A DNA stretch of 64,000 nt from Bosea sp. 685 (GTDB taxonomy: Bacteria > Pseudomonadota > Alphaproteobacteria > Rhizobiales > Beijerinckiaceae). Below are positions 8,911 through 18,412 of this stretch, piece by piece; position 1 is the first letter of the stretch, and every line of letters begins with the position of its first letter. A program made the position numbers and the translations under genes. The notes under the pieces were generated by a model. That model did not search any database, was not told the DNA's origin, and was given only the letters and a program-made list of their open reading frames with translations. The stretch lies in NCBI RefSeq assembly GCF_031884435.1, contig NZ_CP134779.1, positions 1,178,001 through 1,242,000 on the forward strand, read 5' to 3'.

Positions 8911-10053
8911 ATGGTTGAACCTTGCCCCTTCGTCGACGTTTCGGGTTCGCCCTATGAGCGCGGCCGCCAGCATGGCGCCGCGGTGCCGCAGCGCGTCAAG
9001 CGCTCGATCGAGCTCTATGGCGGCCAGCTTGGGGATCTCGGCTATGACGCCGCCGCGAAATCGGCCCTGATCGCCGAATTCGCCCGCGAGATCGAAGCCT
9101 TCGGTGCGCATTACATCGAGGAGATGCGCGGCATCGCCGACGGCGCCAAGGTGCCGCTCGAAGACATCGTCATGATCAATGCCCGCACCGAGGTCATCGC
9201 CAAGGCCAAGCTCATCAAAAGCACGCCGATCGCCGAGACCGAAGAGCTCGACGATGGCTGCACCGGCGCGGTGATCCTGCCCGAGCGCAGCGCCAGCGGC
9301 GAATTGATCCACGGCCAGAACTGGGACTGGAAGGCCGAATGCGCGGAGACCGCGATCGTGCTGCGGGTGCGCCGCGAGGATGGGCCGGATTTCCTGACCT
9401 TCGTCGAGGCCGGCGGCCTTGCCCGCTGCGGCACCAATGCGGCCGGCATCAGCATCACCGCGAACTATCTCGAATCCGAGCGCGATTTCACGCAGGTGGG
9501 CGTGCCGCTCGCCCTGATTCGCCGCAAGGTGCTGGAGCAGGAGCATCTCGCCTTCGCGATCAAGGCGGTCGCGACCACGCCCAAGGCCTGCTCGAACAAC
9601 ATGATGCTCTCGACGGTGAAGGGCTTCGCCATCGACTTCGAATGCGCGCCGGATGAGGCCTTCCCGATCTATCCGAGCGAGGGGCTGATCGTGCATGCCA
9701 ATCACTGGGTTGGGCAGGTCGCGCTGACGAAGCTAAGGGATACCGGGACGCCGCGCGTCCCCGAGAGCTTCTACCGCGACTGGCGCGTGAAGAAGCTGCT
9801 CGACGAGGCCGGCGAGAAGCTGACGGTCGCTGATCTCAAGCATGCCTTCTTCGACGATTTCCTCACCCCTCATTCGGTCTGCCGGCCGCCGCGCCTCAAC
9901 GATGCCGGCAATCTCTCTGCCACCGTCGCGATGGTGATCATGGAGCCGGCCAAGGGGAGCATGGAGGTTGCGCTGCTGCCGGCGCTGAACCGGGTCTTCA
10001 CGCGCTACAGCCTGACGGACGAGCCGGTCACGCTCGCGCAGGCCGCCGAATAG
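8911..10053 (+). CDS. C45-family N-acyltransferase/hydrolase (acyl-CoA:6-APA acyltransferase-like)
   Basis: A 380-residue Ntn-hydrolase-type protein of the isopenicillin-N acyltransferase family. It shows the N-terminal GSPYERGRQHG motif (residues 12-22) and the conserved DDGCTGA, where C117 would be the autocatalytic nucleophile. The following GQNWDW, EAGGLARCGTNAAGISITAN and NHW blocks are family landmarks. No signal peptide is seen. Bacterial relatives cleave or transfer acyl groups on amides. It heads the operon that continues with a binding protein at 10101, so it probably processes the imported substrate. Confidence 0.88.
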   Translation: MVEPCPFVDVSGSPYERGRQHGAAVPQRVKRSIELYGGQLGDLGYDAAAKSALIAEFAREIEAFGAHYIEEMRGIADGAKVPLEDIVMINARTEVIAKAKLIKSTPIAETEELDDGCTGAVILPERSASGELIHGQNWDWKAECAETAIVLRVRREDGPDFLTFVEAGGLARCGTNAAGISITANYLESERDFTQVGVPLALIRRKVLEQEHLAFAIKAVATTPKACSNNMMLSTVKGFAIDFECAPDEAFPIYPSEGLIVHANHWVGQVALTKLRDTGTPRVPESFYRDWRVKKLLDEAGEKLTVADLKHAFFDDFLTPHSVCRPPRLNDAGNLSATVAMVIMEPAKGSMEVALLPALNRVFTRYSLTDEPVTLAQAAE

Positions 10054-10100
10054 CGGAAGCCACACGCCGGCCGAACAGCTCGTCATAAAAAGAGGGGAAC

Positions 10101-11705
10101 ATGCCGATGCGTCGTTGGAATTCGTGGTTCGCGAGGCCTGCAGCAAGGCCTGCTGGGAGTCTCGCGGCAAGTCTCGCCGCCGGCCTGGTGCTCGGTGTGA
10201 CGATCGCCGCTTCGGCGCAGGCGAGCAGCCTGCGTGTCCAATTGCCCTTCGACATCCGTTCGATCAATCCCGGCGTCAATCGCGATCACAACACCGACGG
10301 CGTCGTGCTCCACATGGTCGAGGGCCTGGTTGCCTATGGCGAGGATGCCTTGCCCAAGCCGCTGCTGGCCGAAAAGATCGAGATTTCAGGCGATGGCAAG
10401 ACCTATAGCTTCACGCTGCGCCAGGGCGTGAAGTTCCATAACGGCGCCAGCCTGAGCTCGGACGACGTGCTCTGGAGCTGGAACCGCTACATGGACCCGA
10501 AGACGGACTGGCGCTGCCTGTCCGAATTCGACGGCCGCGGCACGGTGAAGGTCGAAAGCGTGACGGCGCCTGACGCCCGCACCGTCGTGTTCACGCTGGA
10601 CAAGCCGAGCGCGCTGTTCCTGACCTCATTGGCGCGCACCGACTGCGCCATGACCGGCATCCTGCACAAGGATTCCGTCAAGGCCGATGGCAGCTTCGAC
10701 AAGCCGGTCGGCACCGGGCCGTTCAAGCTCGGCGAGTGGAAGCGCGGCGAATACATCAAGCTGGAGCGCTTCGCCGACTACGCGTCCCTGCCGGGCAAGA
10801 TCGATGGTTTGACCGGGGCGAAGCGACCGCTCGTCGACGAGCTTCGCTTCGTCATCATTCCCGACAGCGCCACCGCCAAGGCGGCGCTGGAGCGCGGCGA
10901 TGTCGATGTCGTCCCCGACGTCGCCAATGCCGATGTCGCCGAACTCAAGAAGGGTGGCAAGGTTTCGCTGTCCGTCGTCTCCAGCATGGGCCTTGTCGGT
11001 TTGATCATCCAGACGCGCGACCCGGTGATGGGTAACGTCAAGCTGCGCCAGGCCATTGCGGCGGCAATCGACACCGACGAGCTCGTCGGTGCTGTGACGG
11101 ACGGCATCGGCAAGCCCAATCAGTCGATCGTTCCGGCGCTTTCGGCCTATCACGGCCCGGTCGAGCAGCAGGGCGTGAAATACGATCCCGCAGCGGCGAA
11201 GACGTTGCTCGCAGAGGCCGGCTACAAGGGCGAGAAGATCGTCATGCTGGCCAACAAGCGCTACACGAACAGCTTCGACGCCGCCGTCATCGCCCAGCAG
11301 ATGCTGAAGACGGCCGGGATCAATGTCGAGATCGAAGTGCTGGAATGGGCGACGCAGCTCGACCGCTACAACAAGGGCAATTACCAGATCCAGGCCTTCC
11401 CCTATTCGGGGCGGCTCGACCCGTCGCTCTCCTTCGAATCGATCACCGGCCCGAAGGACAAGCAGCCACGCAAGCTCTGGGACGATCCGCAGGTGCAGGC
11501 CCTGCTCGACAAGTCGATGGTCGTTGCGGGGAAGGCCGAGCGCCAGGCGATCTTCGACGAGCTGCACAAGCGCTTTATCGCCGATGTGCCGATGGTGATG
11601 CTCTATAACGGCATCGTCAGCGGCGCCTTCTCGAAGCGGGTCAAGGGCTACACCTCGTCTTTGACTTCGCTGCCCCGGCTCTGGGAGGTCTCGGTCGATG
11701 GCTGA
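10101..11705 (+). CDS. Peptide ABC transporter substrate-binding protein 1 (family 5)
   Basis: A 534-residue periplasmic binding protein with an N-terminal basic region, hydrophobic stretch and cleavage site near SAQASS (residue about 37). Family 5 landmarks include DIRSINPGVNRD, YSFTLRQGVKFHNG and WSWNRYMDPKTDWRC. It is closely related to the protein at 13372-14916 over its full length. The AGAGGGGAAC ribosome site precedes the ATG. The last 58 bases overlap the 3' end of the opposite GntR gene, so the two messages are antisense there. Confidence 0.92.
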   Translation: MPMRRWNSWFARPAARPAGSLAASLAAGLVLGVTIAASAQASSLRVQLPFDIRSINPGVNRDHNTDGVVLHMVEGLVAYGEDALPKPLLAEKIEISGDGKTYSFTLRQGVKFHNGASLSSDDVLWSWNRYMDPKTDWRCLSEFDGRGTVKVESVTAPDARTVVFTLDKPSALFLTSLARTDCAMTGILHKDSVKADGSFDKPVGTGPFKLGEWKRGEYIKLERFADYASLPGKIDGLTGAKRPLVDELRFVIIPDSATAKAALERGDVDVVPDVANADVAELKKGGKVSLSVVSSMGLVGLIIQTRDPVMGNVKLRQAIAAAIDTDELVGAVTDGIGKPNQSIVPALSAYHGPVEQQGVKYDPAAAKTLLAEAGYKGEKIVMLANKRYTNSFDAAVIAQQMLKTAGINVEIEVLEWATQLDRYNKGNYQIQAFPYSGRLDPSLSFESITGPKDKQPRKLWDDPQVQALLDKSMVVAGKAERQAIFDELHKRFIADVPMVMLYNGIVSGAFSKRVKGYTSSLTSLPRLWEVSVDG

Positions 11706-12349
11706 GCGTGCGCCTGGGCCTCGATCATGTCCTTGACGATATGATGGGCGATCAGCCCGGCGAGGCGCGTCGCGTCGCCCGCACGCAGCGCCTCGACCAT
11801 GGCGTGGTGGTCGCGGTCGCTGTTGAGCAGCGCCTGATGCGAACTCCAGACGGTGACGGAGGAGCCGCGCGAGCGGTCCCTCAGCCCCCAGATCGTCTCT
11901 TCGAGCACGGGGTTGCCGCAGACCGCGTACATCAGATGGTGGAAGGCGCCGTTGATTTCGCTCTGCTTGATGCGCGTGCCGCTCAGGACCGCCTGGCTGA
12001 AGCGCTCGGCGAGTTCGCTCAAGCGCGCGATCGTCGCGGCATCGATGCCGGCGACGATGCCGGGCGCGGCGGCAGTCTCCAGGATGATGCGGGTGTCCCG
12101 GATCGCGCGCTGGGTCTTCAGGTCGATCTCGGCGACACGGTAGCCGCGATTGGGAACATGCTCGATGGTCTTGCGGACGGCAAGTTCATCAAGCGCGCTG
12201 CGCACGTCGAAACGCGTCGCCTTGAAGGCCTCTTCGAGGTCGATCTGGCGCAGCCATTCGCCTGGCCGGTAGGCGCGCATATGGATCGCTTGCGCGATCT
12301 CGCTGGCCAGCGCGCGCTTCTCTTTTTGGCGGGTCGGACGAGTCGTCAT
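11648..12349 (-). CDS. GntR-family transcriptional regulator (FCD domain), second
   Basis: A 233-residue protein with an N-terminal winged helix (LRQIDLEEAFKATRFDVRSALDELAVRKTIEHVPNRGYRV, residues about 33-72) and an FCD ligand domain with the metal-site pattern around FHHLMY and HHIVKD. It sits between the two binding-protein genes but on the other strand, and is transcribed away from the hydrolase at 12457. A perfect 18-base palindrome at 12417-12434 in the shared promoter is the likely operator. The 3' end runs 58 bases into the end of binding protein 1. Confidence 0.9.
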   Translation of the reverse strand: MTTRPTRQKEKRALASEIAQAIHMRAYRPGEWLRQIDLEEAFKATRFDVRSALDELAVRKTIEHVPNRGYRVAEIDLKTQRAIRDTRIILETAAAPGIVAGIDAATIARLSELAERFSQAVLSGTRIKQSEINGAFHHLMYAVCGNPVLEETIWGLRDRSRGSSVTVWSSHQALLNSDRDHHAMVEALRAGDATRLAGLIAHHIVKDMIEAQAHAQPSTETSQSRGSEVKDEV

Positions 12350-12416
12350 CGGGTGTCTTTAGCAGATTCCAGATTTGTCGCATCGGGGCGTTGCGAGCCC
12401 TACAATAACATGCAAC

Positions 12417-12443
12417 ATAATTGGCGCCAATTATTACGCCAAT
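12417..12443. promoter_or_regulatory. Candidate GntR operator: 18-base perfect palindrome plus third half-site
   Basis: ATAATTGGCGCCAATTAT at 12417-12434 is perfectly palindromic. The half-site CGCCAAT recurs at 12437-12443, 12 bases (about one helical turn) from the copy at 12425-12431. It occupies the region between the divergent regulator (start 12349) and hydrolase (start 12457), just before the hydrolase ribosome site. Confidence 0.6.
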
Positions 12444-12456
12444 CGAAAGGCGCATC

Positions 12457-13341
12457 ATGACCGCTCCTGCAACCGCCTCCTCCCAGCCGGAAGATGCCGC
12501 CGCGATCGCCCGCGCGCTCTACGATCTCGGCCCCACGGCGGTGATCGCCTGCAAGGCCGATCCACGCTTCAGCTATTGCCTCTATGTGCCCAAGACGCTG
12601 GGGCAGGGCGGTGAGCAGCCGGAACTCGTCGTGGCCATGCACGGCACCGGGCGCGGCTTCACCGGCTATCGCGACGCCTTCGAGGAATTCGCGCGCTGGA
12701 ACAACTGCGTCGTGCTGGCGCCGCTGTTTCCGATCGGCGTGCTCGGCGACGATAATCGCGACGGCTTCAAATATATGCGCGAGGGCGAGATCCGTTATGA
12801 TCATGTCCTGCTCGCCATGGTCGACGAGGTGGCGCAGCGCTACGGCCTGAGCATCGATCGCTTCGCCCTGTTCGGCTATTCCGGCGGCGGCCATTTCGCC
12901 CATCGCTTCCTGATGCTGCAGCCGCAAAAGCTCTGGGCCTGCTCGATCGGTGCGCCGGGCTCTGTGACCCTGCTCGATCCGACGCGCGACTGGTGGGTCG
13001 GCACCCGCAACATGGCGCAACTCTTCGGAGTGGCACCCGATATCGAGGCGATGCGCCAGGTTCCGGTGCAGATGATCGTCGGCGCGGCCGATCTCGAGAC
13101 CTGGGAGATCACCCACAAGCAAGGCGGCCGCAACTGGATGCCGGACGCCAACCATGCCGGCGCGACGCGTCCCGAGCGGCTGGCAAGCCTGCAGACATCC
13201 TTTGAGGCCGCGGGCGTGTCGGTGCGCTTCGATCTCGTGCCCAACATGGCCCACGACGGCCTGAGGGCCGTGCCGCGCGTGCAGGATTTCTTCGCCGATG
13301 TGCTCGCCCGCCGACGTGGCGGCGGCGCCAAGGCCGCTTGA
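12457..13341 (+). CDS. Alpha/beta hydrolase (PHB-depolymerase/esterase-like)
   Basis: A 294-residue cytoplasmic hydrolase. The oxyanion motif HGTGRG is at residues 62-67 and the nucleophile elbow GYSGGG has S142; the acid and His are likely in GAADLE and NMAHDG near the C-terminus. The start at 12457 follows GAAAGG. It shares the palindromic promoter with the GntR regulator and lies just before binding protein 2, so it is probably a regulated esterase or amidase for the transported molecule. Confidence 0.85.
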   Translation: MTAPATASSQPEDAAAIARALYDLGPTAVIACKADPRFSYCLYVPKTLGQGGEQPELVVAMHGTGRGFTGYRDAFEEFARWNNCVVLAPLFPIGVLGDDNRDGFKYMREGEIRYDHVLLAMVDEVAQRYGLSIDRFALFGYSGGGHFAHRFLMLQPQKLWACSIGAPGSVTLLDPTRDWWVGTRNMAQLFGVAPDIEAMRQVPVQMIVGAADLETWEITHKQGGRNWMPDANHAGATRPERLASLQTSFEAAGVSVRFDLVPNMAHDGLRAVPRVQDFFADVLARRRGGGAKAA

Positions 13342-13371
13342 GCGCCACCTAAAACAATAAGGGGAACAGTT

Positions 13372-14916
13372 ATGAACCGTGTGCTCGCTTCCGCCTTCAT
13401 GCTCGCGGCAATGGCTGGCCCCGCTGCCGCGCAGTCACTCACTGTTTCGGTCGCGGCTGATGTCCGCAGCATCAATCCCGGCGTCAACCGGGACGACAAC
13501 ACCGACGATTTCGTGCTGCAAATGGTCGAGGGCCTCGCCGGCTATGACGAGGGCGGCACGCCCGGCCCGCTGCTCGCCGAGAAGATCGACGTCTCCCCGG
13601 ACGGCAAGACCTACACCTTTACCCTGCGCAAGGGCGTGAAGTTCCACAACGGCGCGCCGCTGACCTCGGCGGACGTCTTGTGGAGCTGGAATCGCTACAT
13701 GGATCCGAAGACGGACTGGCGCTGCCTGACCGAATTCGACGGCCGCAACGGGCTCAAGGTCGAGGCGGTGGAAGCCCCCGACGCCAATACCGTGACGATG
13801 AAGCTGAATGCGCCCAATGCGCTCTTCCTCGACGCGCTGGCCCGCACCGACTGCGCCATGGCCGCCGTGATCCACAAGGACTCGGTCAAGCCCGACGGCT
13901 CCTTCGACAAGCCGATCGGCACCGGCCCGTTCAAGATGGGCGAGTGGAAGCGCAACGAATTCTACACGATGAGCGCCTTCGCGGACTACGTCTCGCCGAA
14001 GGGCGACGGCAAGATCGACGGTTATCTCGGCTCCAAGCGCCCATTGGTGAAGGATGTGAAATTCCTGATCGTGCGCGACCCCGCGACGGTCAAGGCCGGC
14101 CTGCTTTCAGGCGCCATCGACATGGGCGGCATCCTCAACAGCGATGTCGATGAATTGCGCAAGGCGCCGAGCCTGAACGTCCAGGTCGGGACCAATGCCG
14201 TGCGCCATGGCCTGCTGATCCAGACGCGCGACCCGCTGCTCAAGAACGTCAAGCTGCGCCAGGCCATCGCCGCCGCGATCGACTATGACGAGCTGGTTTC
14301 CGCGGCCTCGGCCGATCTCGCCAAGCCGAACAACTCGCCGCTTTATCCAGGCTCGTCCTATTTCGGCGATGTCGAGAAGCAGGGCTTCAAATACGACCCG
14401 GCGCAGGCAAAGAAGCTGCTTCAGGAATCCGGCTACAAGGGCGAGACCATCACCATCCTCGCCAATAAGCGCCCGACCGCGGTGAGCTTCCCGCAAGCAG
14501 TCGTCGCGCAGTCGATGCTGCAGGCCATCGGCATCAAGGCGGAGATCGAGGTGCTGGAATGGGCGACCCAGCTCGATCGCTACAACAAGGGCAACTACCA
14601 GATGCAGGCCTTCTCGTTTTCGTCGCGCTTCGATCCGGCGCTCGGATTCGAGCAGTTCTCCGGCAATAAAGACAAGCAGCCCCGCAAGATCTGGGAGGAG
14701 CCGCAGGCGCTGGCCCTGATCGACAAGGCGATGGTGGTTGCCGACAAGGCCGAGCGTCAGAAACTCTTCGACGAATTGCACAAGCGCTACATCGCCGAGG
14801 TGCCGATGATCTTCACCTTCAACGGTGTCGAGCCTTATGCCCTGTCCAAGCGCGTCAAGGGCTTCGAGGCCTGGCAGTCCAAGCAGCGCATGTGGGAAGT
14901 CACGCTCGCCAACTGA
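13372..14916 (+). CDS. Peptide ABC transporter substrate-binding protein 2 (family 5)
   Basis: A 514-residue binding protein with a clear signal peptide (MNRVLASAFMLAAMAGPAAA, then QS). It shares long identical blocks with the protein at 10101-11705, including WSWNRYMDPKTDWRCL and EVLEWATQLDRYNKGNYQ, showing a gene duplication. It is directly followed by the permease genes, so it is the main binding subunit of this importer; its sister probably feeds the same channel with a different ligand preference. AAGGGGAAC precedes the ATG. Confidence 0.93.
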   Translation: MNRVLASAFMLAAMAGPAAAQSLTVSVAADVRSINPGVNRDDNTDDFVLQMVEGLAGYDEGGTPGPLLAEKIDVSPDGKTYTFTLRKGVKFHNGAPLTSADVLWSWNRYMDPKTDWRCLTEFDGRNGLKVEAVEAPDANTVTMKLNAPNALFLDALARTDCAMAAVIHKDSVKPDGSFDKPIGTGPFKMGEWKRNEFYTMSAFADYVSPKGDGKIDGYLGSKRPLVKDVKFLIVRDPATVKAGLLSGAIDMGGILNSDVDELRKAPSLNVQVGTNAVRHGLLIQTRDPLLKNVKLRQAIAAAIDYDELVSAASADLAKPNNSPLYPGSSYFGDVEKQGFKYDPAQAKKLLQESGYKGETITILANKRPTAVSFPQAVVAQSMLQAIGIKAEIEVLEWATQLDRYNKGNYQMQAFSFSSRFDPALGFEQFSGNKDKQPRKIWEEPQALALIDKAMVVADKAERQKLFDELHKRYIAEVPMIFTFNGVEPYALSKRVKGFEAWQSKQRMWEVTLAN

Positions 14917-14951
14917 GCCATCCCCGACAGTCCTGAAGCGGGGAGAGCCCG

Positions 14952-15896
14952 ATGCTGCGTTTTGCACTGACCCGGATCGTGATGGCGATCCCGACCCTGC
15001 TGATCGTGGCAGTGTCGGTTTTCGTCCTGATCCGCCTGATACCCGGCGATCCGGCCTCGTTGATGCTGGGCGATCTCGCGACGCCCGCTTCGATCGCCGA
15101 TCTGCGGGCCCGGCTCGGGCTCGACCAGAGCCTGCCCACGCAGTTCGGCATCTGGTTTAGCCATCTGCTGAAGGGCGATCTCGGCATCTCGATCAACAGC
15201 CAGGAGCCGATCCTGCCGCTGATCCTGTCGCGCTTCTGGGTCAGCGCCCAGATCGTGCTGGTCGCGGTGTTCTTCGCCAGCCTCGTCGCAGTGCCGGCCG
15301 GTGTCATCGCCGCCTGGCGGCAGGATTCGACGCTCGATCTCGGCCTCGTCGGCGCTGCCACGCTGCTGCTCTCGATCCCGACCTTCTGGCTCGGCCTGCT
15401 GCTGCTGCTGTTCTTCGGCCTCAAGCTCGAATGGCTGCCGGTGGTGGGGTATGTCTCGATCGGCGACGATCCCTGGCGCGGCATCATCTATCTGATCATG
15501 CCGATCCTGACGCTGTTCCTGCATGAGATCGGCGTGATCCTGCGCATGGCGCGGGCCTCGACGCTCGAGGTTTTGCGGCTCGACTACATCACCCATGCCC
15601 GCGCCAAGGGGCTCTCGGAAGGCGCGGTGCTCTGGCGCCACGCCTTCAAGAACGCGTTTGGGCCGACCTGGACGCTGATCGGCCTCGTGCTCGGCAATCT
15701 GCTCGGCGGCATCGCGGTCGTCGAAACCGTCTTCACCATCCCCGGACTGGGCCGGCTCCTGGTCGATTCGATCTTCGCCCGCGACTACCCCGTCATCCAG
15801 GGCTGCATGCTCTTCGTCGCCTTCTGTTACGTGCTGGTGAATCTCGTGATCGATCTCTGCTATCCGATCTTCGACCCGAGGGTGACGGCGCAATGA
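14952..15896 (+). CDS. Peptide ABC transporter permease, DppB-like (second system)
   Basis: A 314-residue integral membrane protein. The N-terminal LTRIVMAIPTLLIVAVSVFVL helix and the RLIPGDPASLMLGD segment are typical of DppB. The coupling loop YITHARAKGLSEGAVLWRHAFKN is at residues about 214-236. GGGGAGAG lies upstream of the ATG. The next permease overlaps its stop by 4 bases (ATGA), indicating coupled translation. Confidence 0.93.
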   Translation: MLRFALTRIVMAIPTLLIVAVSVFVLIRLIPGDPASLMLGDLATPASIADLRARLGLDQSLPTQFGIWFSHLLKGDLGISINSQEPILPLILSRFWVSAQIVLVAVFFASLVAVPAGVIAAWRQDSTLDLGLVGAATLLLSIPTFWLGLLLLLFFGLKLEWLPVVGYVSIGDDPWRGIIYLIMPILTLFLHEIGVILRMARASTLEVLRLDYITHARAKGLSEGAVLWRHAFKNAFGPTWTLIGLVLGNLLGGIAVVETVFTIPGLGRLLVDSIFARDYPVIQGCMLFVAFCYVLVNLVIDLCYPIFDPRVTAQ

Positions 15897-16711
15897 AGCT
15901 CCCTGCATTCAATGCGCTGATCGGGGGCGGCCTTATCGGCGGCCTCCTCATTGCCGCCGGCACCGGCGCGCTCTGGACGCCCTATGATCCGCTCAAGCTC
16001 TCCTTTCGCGAGAAGCTCGCCGCGCCAAGCGCGGCCCATTGGCTCGGCACCGATGAATTCGGCCGCGATGTGCTCTCGCGCCTGATGGCGGGCGCTGCCA
16101 CGAGCGTCTGGATCAGCCTGCTGACGGTGGCGCTCGCCGTGATCTTCGGCACGCTGATCGGCCTGTTCTCGGGCTATGTCCGTGGCTGGGTCGACCGGGT
16201 CATCATGGCCTTCAACGATGCGTTGCTGGCCTTCCCCGGCATCCTGCTGGCGCTCGGCCTGCTGGCGGTCGTCGGCGCCAATAAATACGGCATCATCGTC
16301 GCGCTCGGCATCGCCTATACGCCGTCGGTCGCGCGTATCGTGCGCGGCACGGTGCTGTCGTTGCGCGAGAAGGAGTTCATCGCCGCCTCGCGCGTGATGG
16401 GCAATTCGGAAGGCTACACCATGGCCCGCCACATCCTGCCCAACTGCGTCGCGCCCCTGACCGTGCTGGCGACCTCGATGTTCGGCTATGTGCTGCTGGC
16501 CGAGAGCTCGCTCTCCTTCCTGGGGCTGGGCGTACCGCCGCCGGCCCCGACCTGGGGCAACATGCTTGCCGGTGCGCGGCCCTATATTGGCCAGGCGATG
16601 TGGCTCGGCATCTTTCCCGGCCTGTGCATCTCGCTGACGCTGCTCGGCATCAACCTGCTCGGCGACGCGGTGCGCGACCGGCTCGATCCGCGGATGAGGG
16701 GCATGCGATGA
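15893..16711 (+). CDS. Peptide ABC transporter permease, DppC-like (second system)
   Basis: A 272-residue DppC-type permease with the motif LGTDEFGRDVLSRLMAGA at residues about 50-67, a coupling loop near FIAASRVMGNSEGYTMARHILPN and the C-terminal GLGVPPPAPTWG block. Both ends overlap neighbours by 4 bases (ATGA at start and stop), so permeases and ATPase are made as one translational unit. It lacks an extended cytoplasmic N-terminus. Confidence 0.93.
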   Translation: MKLPAFNALIGGGLIGGLLIAAGTGALWTPYDPLKLSFREKLAAPSAAHWLGTDEFGRDVLSRLMAGAATSVWISLLTVALAVIFGTLIGLFSGYVRGWVDRVIMAFNDALLAFPGILLALGLLAVVGANKYGIIVALGIAYTPSVARIVRGTVLSLREKEFIAASRVMGNSEGYTMARHILPNCVAPLTVLATSMFGYVLLAESSLSFLGLGVPPPAPTWGNMLAGARPYIGQAMWLGIFPGLCISLTLLGINLLGDAVRDRLDPRMRGMR

Positions 16712-18372
16712 GCACTGGCAATCCCGCGCCCGCCAGCAAGCCCTTGCTCGCGGTATCCAATCTCACGCTCAGGATTGGTGCGTCCGGCAAGACCGTCGTC
16801 AACGATGTCGGCTTCTCGGTCTCGCCGGGCGAGATCGTCGGCATCGTCGGGGAATCCGGTTCAGGCAAGACGCTGGCGGCCCGCGCCATCATGGGCTTCG
16901 TCCCGCCGGCGGTGAAACTCGTTTCCGGTTCGATCCTGTTCGACGGCGACGAGATCACGACGATGGCGCCCAAACGCCTGCGCGCCGTGCGCGGTTCCAA
17001 GGTCGGCATGGTCTTCCAGGAACCGATGACCTCGCTCAACCCGTCGATGATGATCGGTCGGCAGCTGGAGGAGGGGCTTGCGCTCCATCGCGATCTCAAT
17101 GCTGCCGGCCGGCGGGCGCTGATCCTTGACATGCTCCGGCGCGTTGGCCTCTCCGATCCCGAAGGCGCGCTTCACGCCTTCCCCCACCAGTTCTCCGGCG
17201 GCATGCGCCAGCGCATCATGCTGGCCTCGGTGATGCTGCTGAAGCCCGCCTTGCTGCTTGCCGACGAGCCGACGACGGCGCTCGACGCGGTCGTCCAGCG
17301 TGACGTCATGGAGCTGATGGTCGACCTGACCAAGGAGAACGGCACCGCTGTCCTGCTGATCTCGCATGATCTCGGCATGGTCGCGCGCTATTGCAGCCGC
17401 ATCGTCGTGATGAGCCAGGGCGACGTCGTCGAGCAGGGCGCGGCCGACGACATCCTGGCGCGGCCGCAGCACCCCTATACCCGCAAGCTGCTCGCCGCGA
17501 TGCCGCTGCGGGGTTTGGCCCGCGAGCTCCCGCAGGCGAAGACGCCGATCGTCGCGGTCCGCGACCTCGTCGTCGACTATCCCGGCCGGCAGCGCTTCTT
17601 CCGCAAATCGGCGCCCAAGCGCGCGCTGCACGGCATCTCGCTCGCGGTGCAGCCGGGCGAGGTCGTCGCTGTCGTCGGCGGCTCTGGCTCGGGCAAGACC
17701 ACGCTCGGCCAGTCGATCGCTGGCCTGGTCAAATCGAGCGGCGGCGAGATCCTGTTCAACGGCAAGCCGATCTTCAAGAGCGAGGCCGCTTATTGGGATT
17801 ACCGGCTGAACTGCCAGATGGTGTTCCAGGATCCCTACTCCTCGCTCGATCCGCGCATGTCGATCGGCGAGCTCGTCACCGAGCCGCTGCGATCGGTGCC
17901 GGGTATGAGAGCCGCCGAGAAGAAGGCTCGCGTCGCCGAGGTGCTGGCCGAGGTCGGCCTCGGCAACGGTTTTGCCGAACGCTTTCCGCATGAGCTCTCC
18001 GGCGGTCAGCGCCAGCGCGTCGCGATCGCGCGCGCCGTGGTGCGCCGGCCGAGCTTCGTCATCGCCGACGAGCCGGTCTCGGCGCTCGACGTTACCGTGC
18101 GCGCCCAGGTGCTCGAACTCTTCGCGGAATTGCAGCGCAAGCACGGCTTCTCCTGCCTGTTCATCAGCCATGATCTCGGCGTGGTCGAGCAGGTCGCGGA
18201 CCGTGTCGTGGTCATGCAGGAGGGCCGCATCGTCGAGGAGGGCTCGCGCGACCAGATCTTCGACGATCCGCAGCACGCCTATACCCGCAAGCTGCTCTCG
18301 GCCGTGCCGGGGCTGGAAAGCAGCGGGGATGGCGGGGTGAGGCTGTTCTGGCGCTTGAGCGAGCCGGCGTGA
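16708..18372 (+). CDS. Fused double ATP-binding protein (second peptide importer)
   Basis: A 554-residue double ABC ATPase. Cassette 1 has Walker A GESGSGKT near residue 51, signature SGGMRQR and Walker [13 protein letters not shown]. Cassette 2 has Walker A GGSGSGKT, signature SGGQRQR and Walker B VIADEPVSALDV. The start at 16708 overlaps the permease stop; reading further upstream in this frame gives non-family sequence. Being fused like the protein at 2368-4002, but with different signature residues, it is a related but separate system and not a local copy. Confidence 0.93.
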   Translation: MSTGNPAPASKPLLAVSNLTLRIGASGKTVVNDVGFSVSPGEIVGIVGESGSGKTLAARAIMGFVPPAVKLVSGSILFDGDEITTMAPKRLRAVRGSKVGMVFQEPMTSLNPSMMIGRQLEEGLALHRDLNAAGRRALILDMLRRVGLSDPEGALHAFPHQFSGGMRQRIMLASVMLLKPALLLADEPTTALDAVVQRDVMELMVDLTKENGTAVLLISHDLGMVARYCSRIVVMSQGDVVEQGAADDILARPQHPYTRKLLAAMPLRGLARELPQAKTPIVAVRDLVVDYPGRQRFFRKSAPKRALHGISLAVQPGEVVAVVGGSGSGKTTLGQSIAGLVKSSGGEILFNGKPIFKSEAAYWDYRLNCQMVFQDPYSSLDPRMSIGELVTEPLRSVPGMRAAEKKARVAEVLAEVGLGNGFAERFPHELSGGQRQRVAIARAVVRRPSFVIADEPVSALDVTVRAQVLELFAELQRKHGFSCLFISHDLGVVEQVADRVVVMQEGRIVEEGSRDQIFDDPQHAYTRKLLSAVPGLESSGDGGVRLFWRLSEPA

Positions 18373-18412
18373 CGGCAATGGTTCAGGTGCTGGAGCAAAT
18401 GAGGACCTCGCC

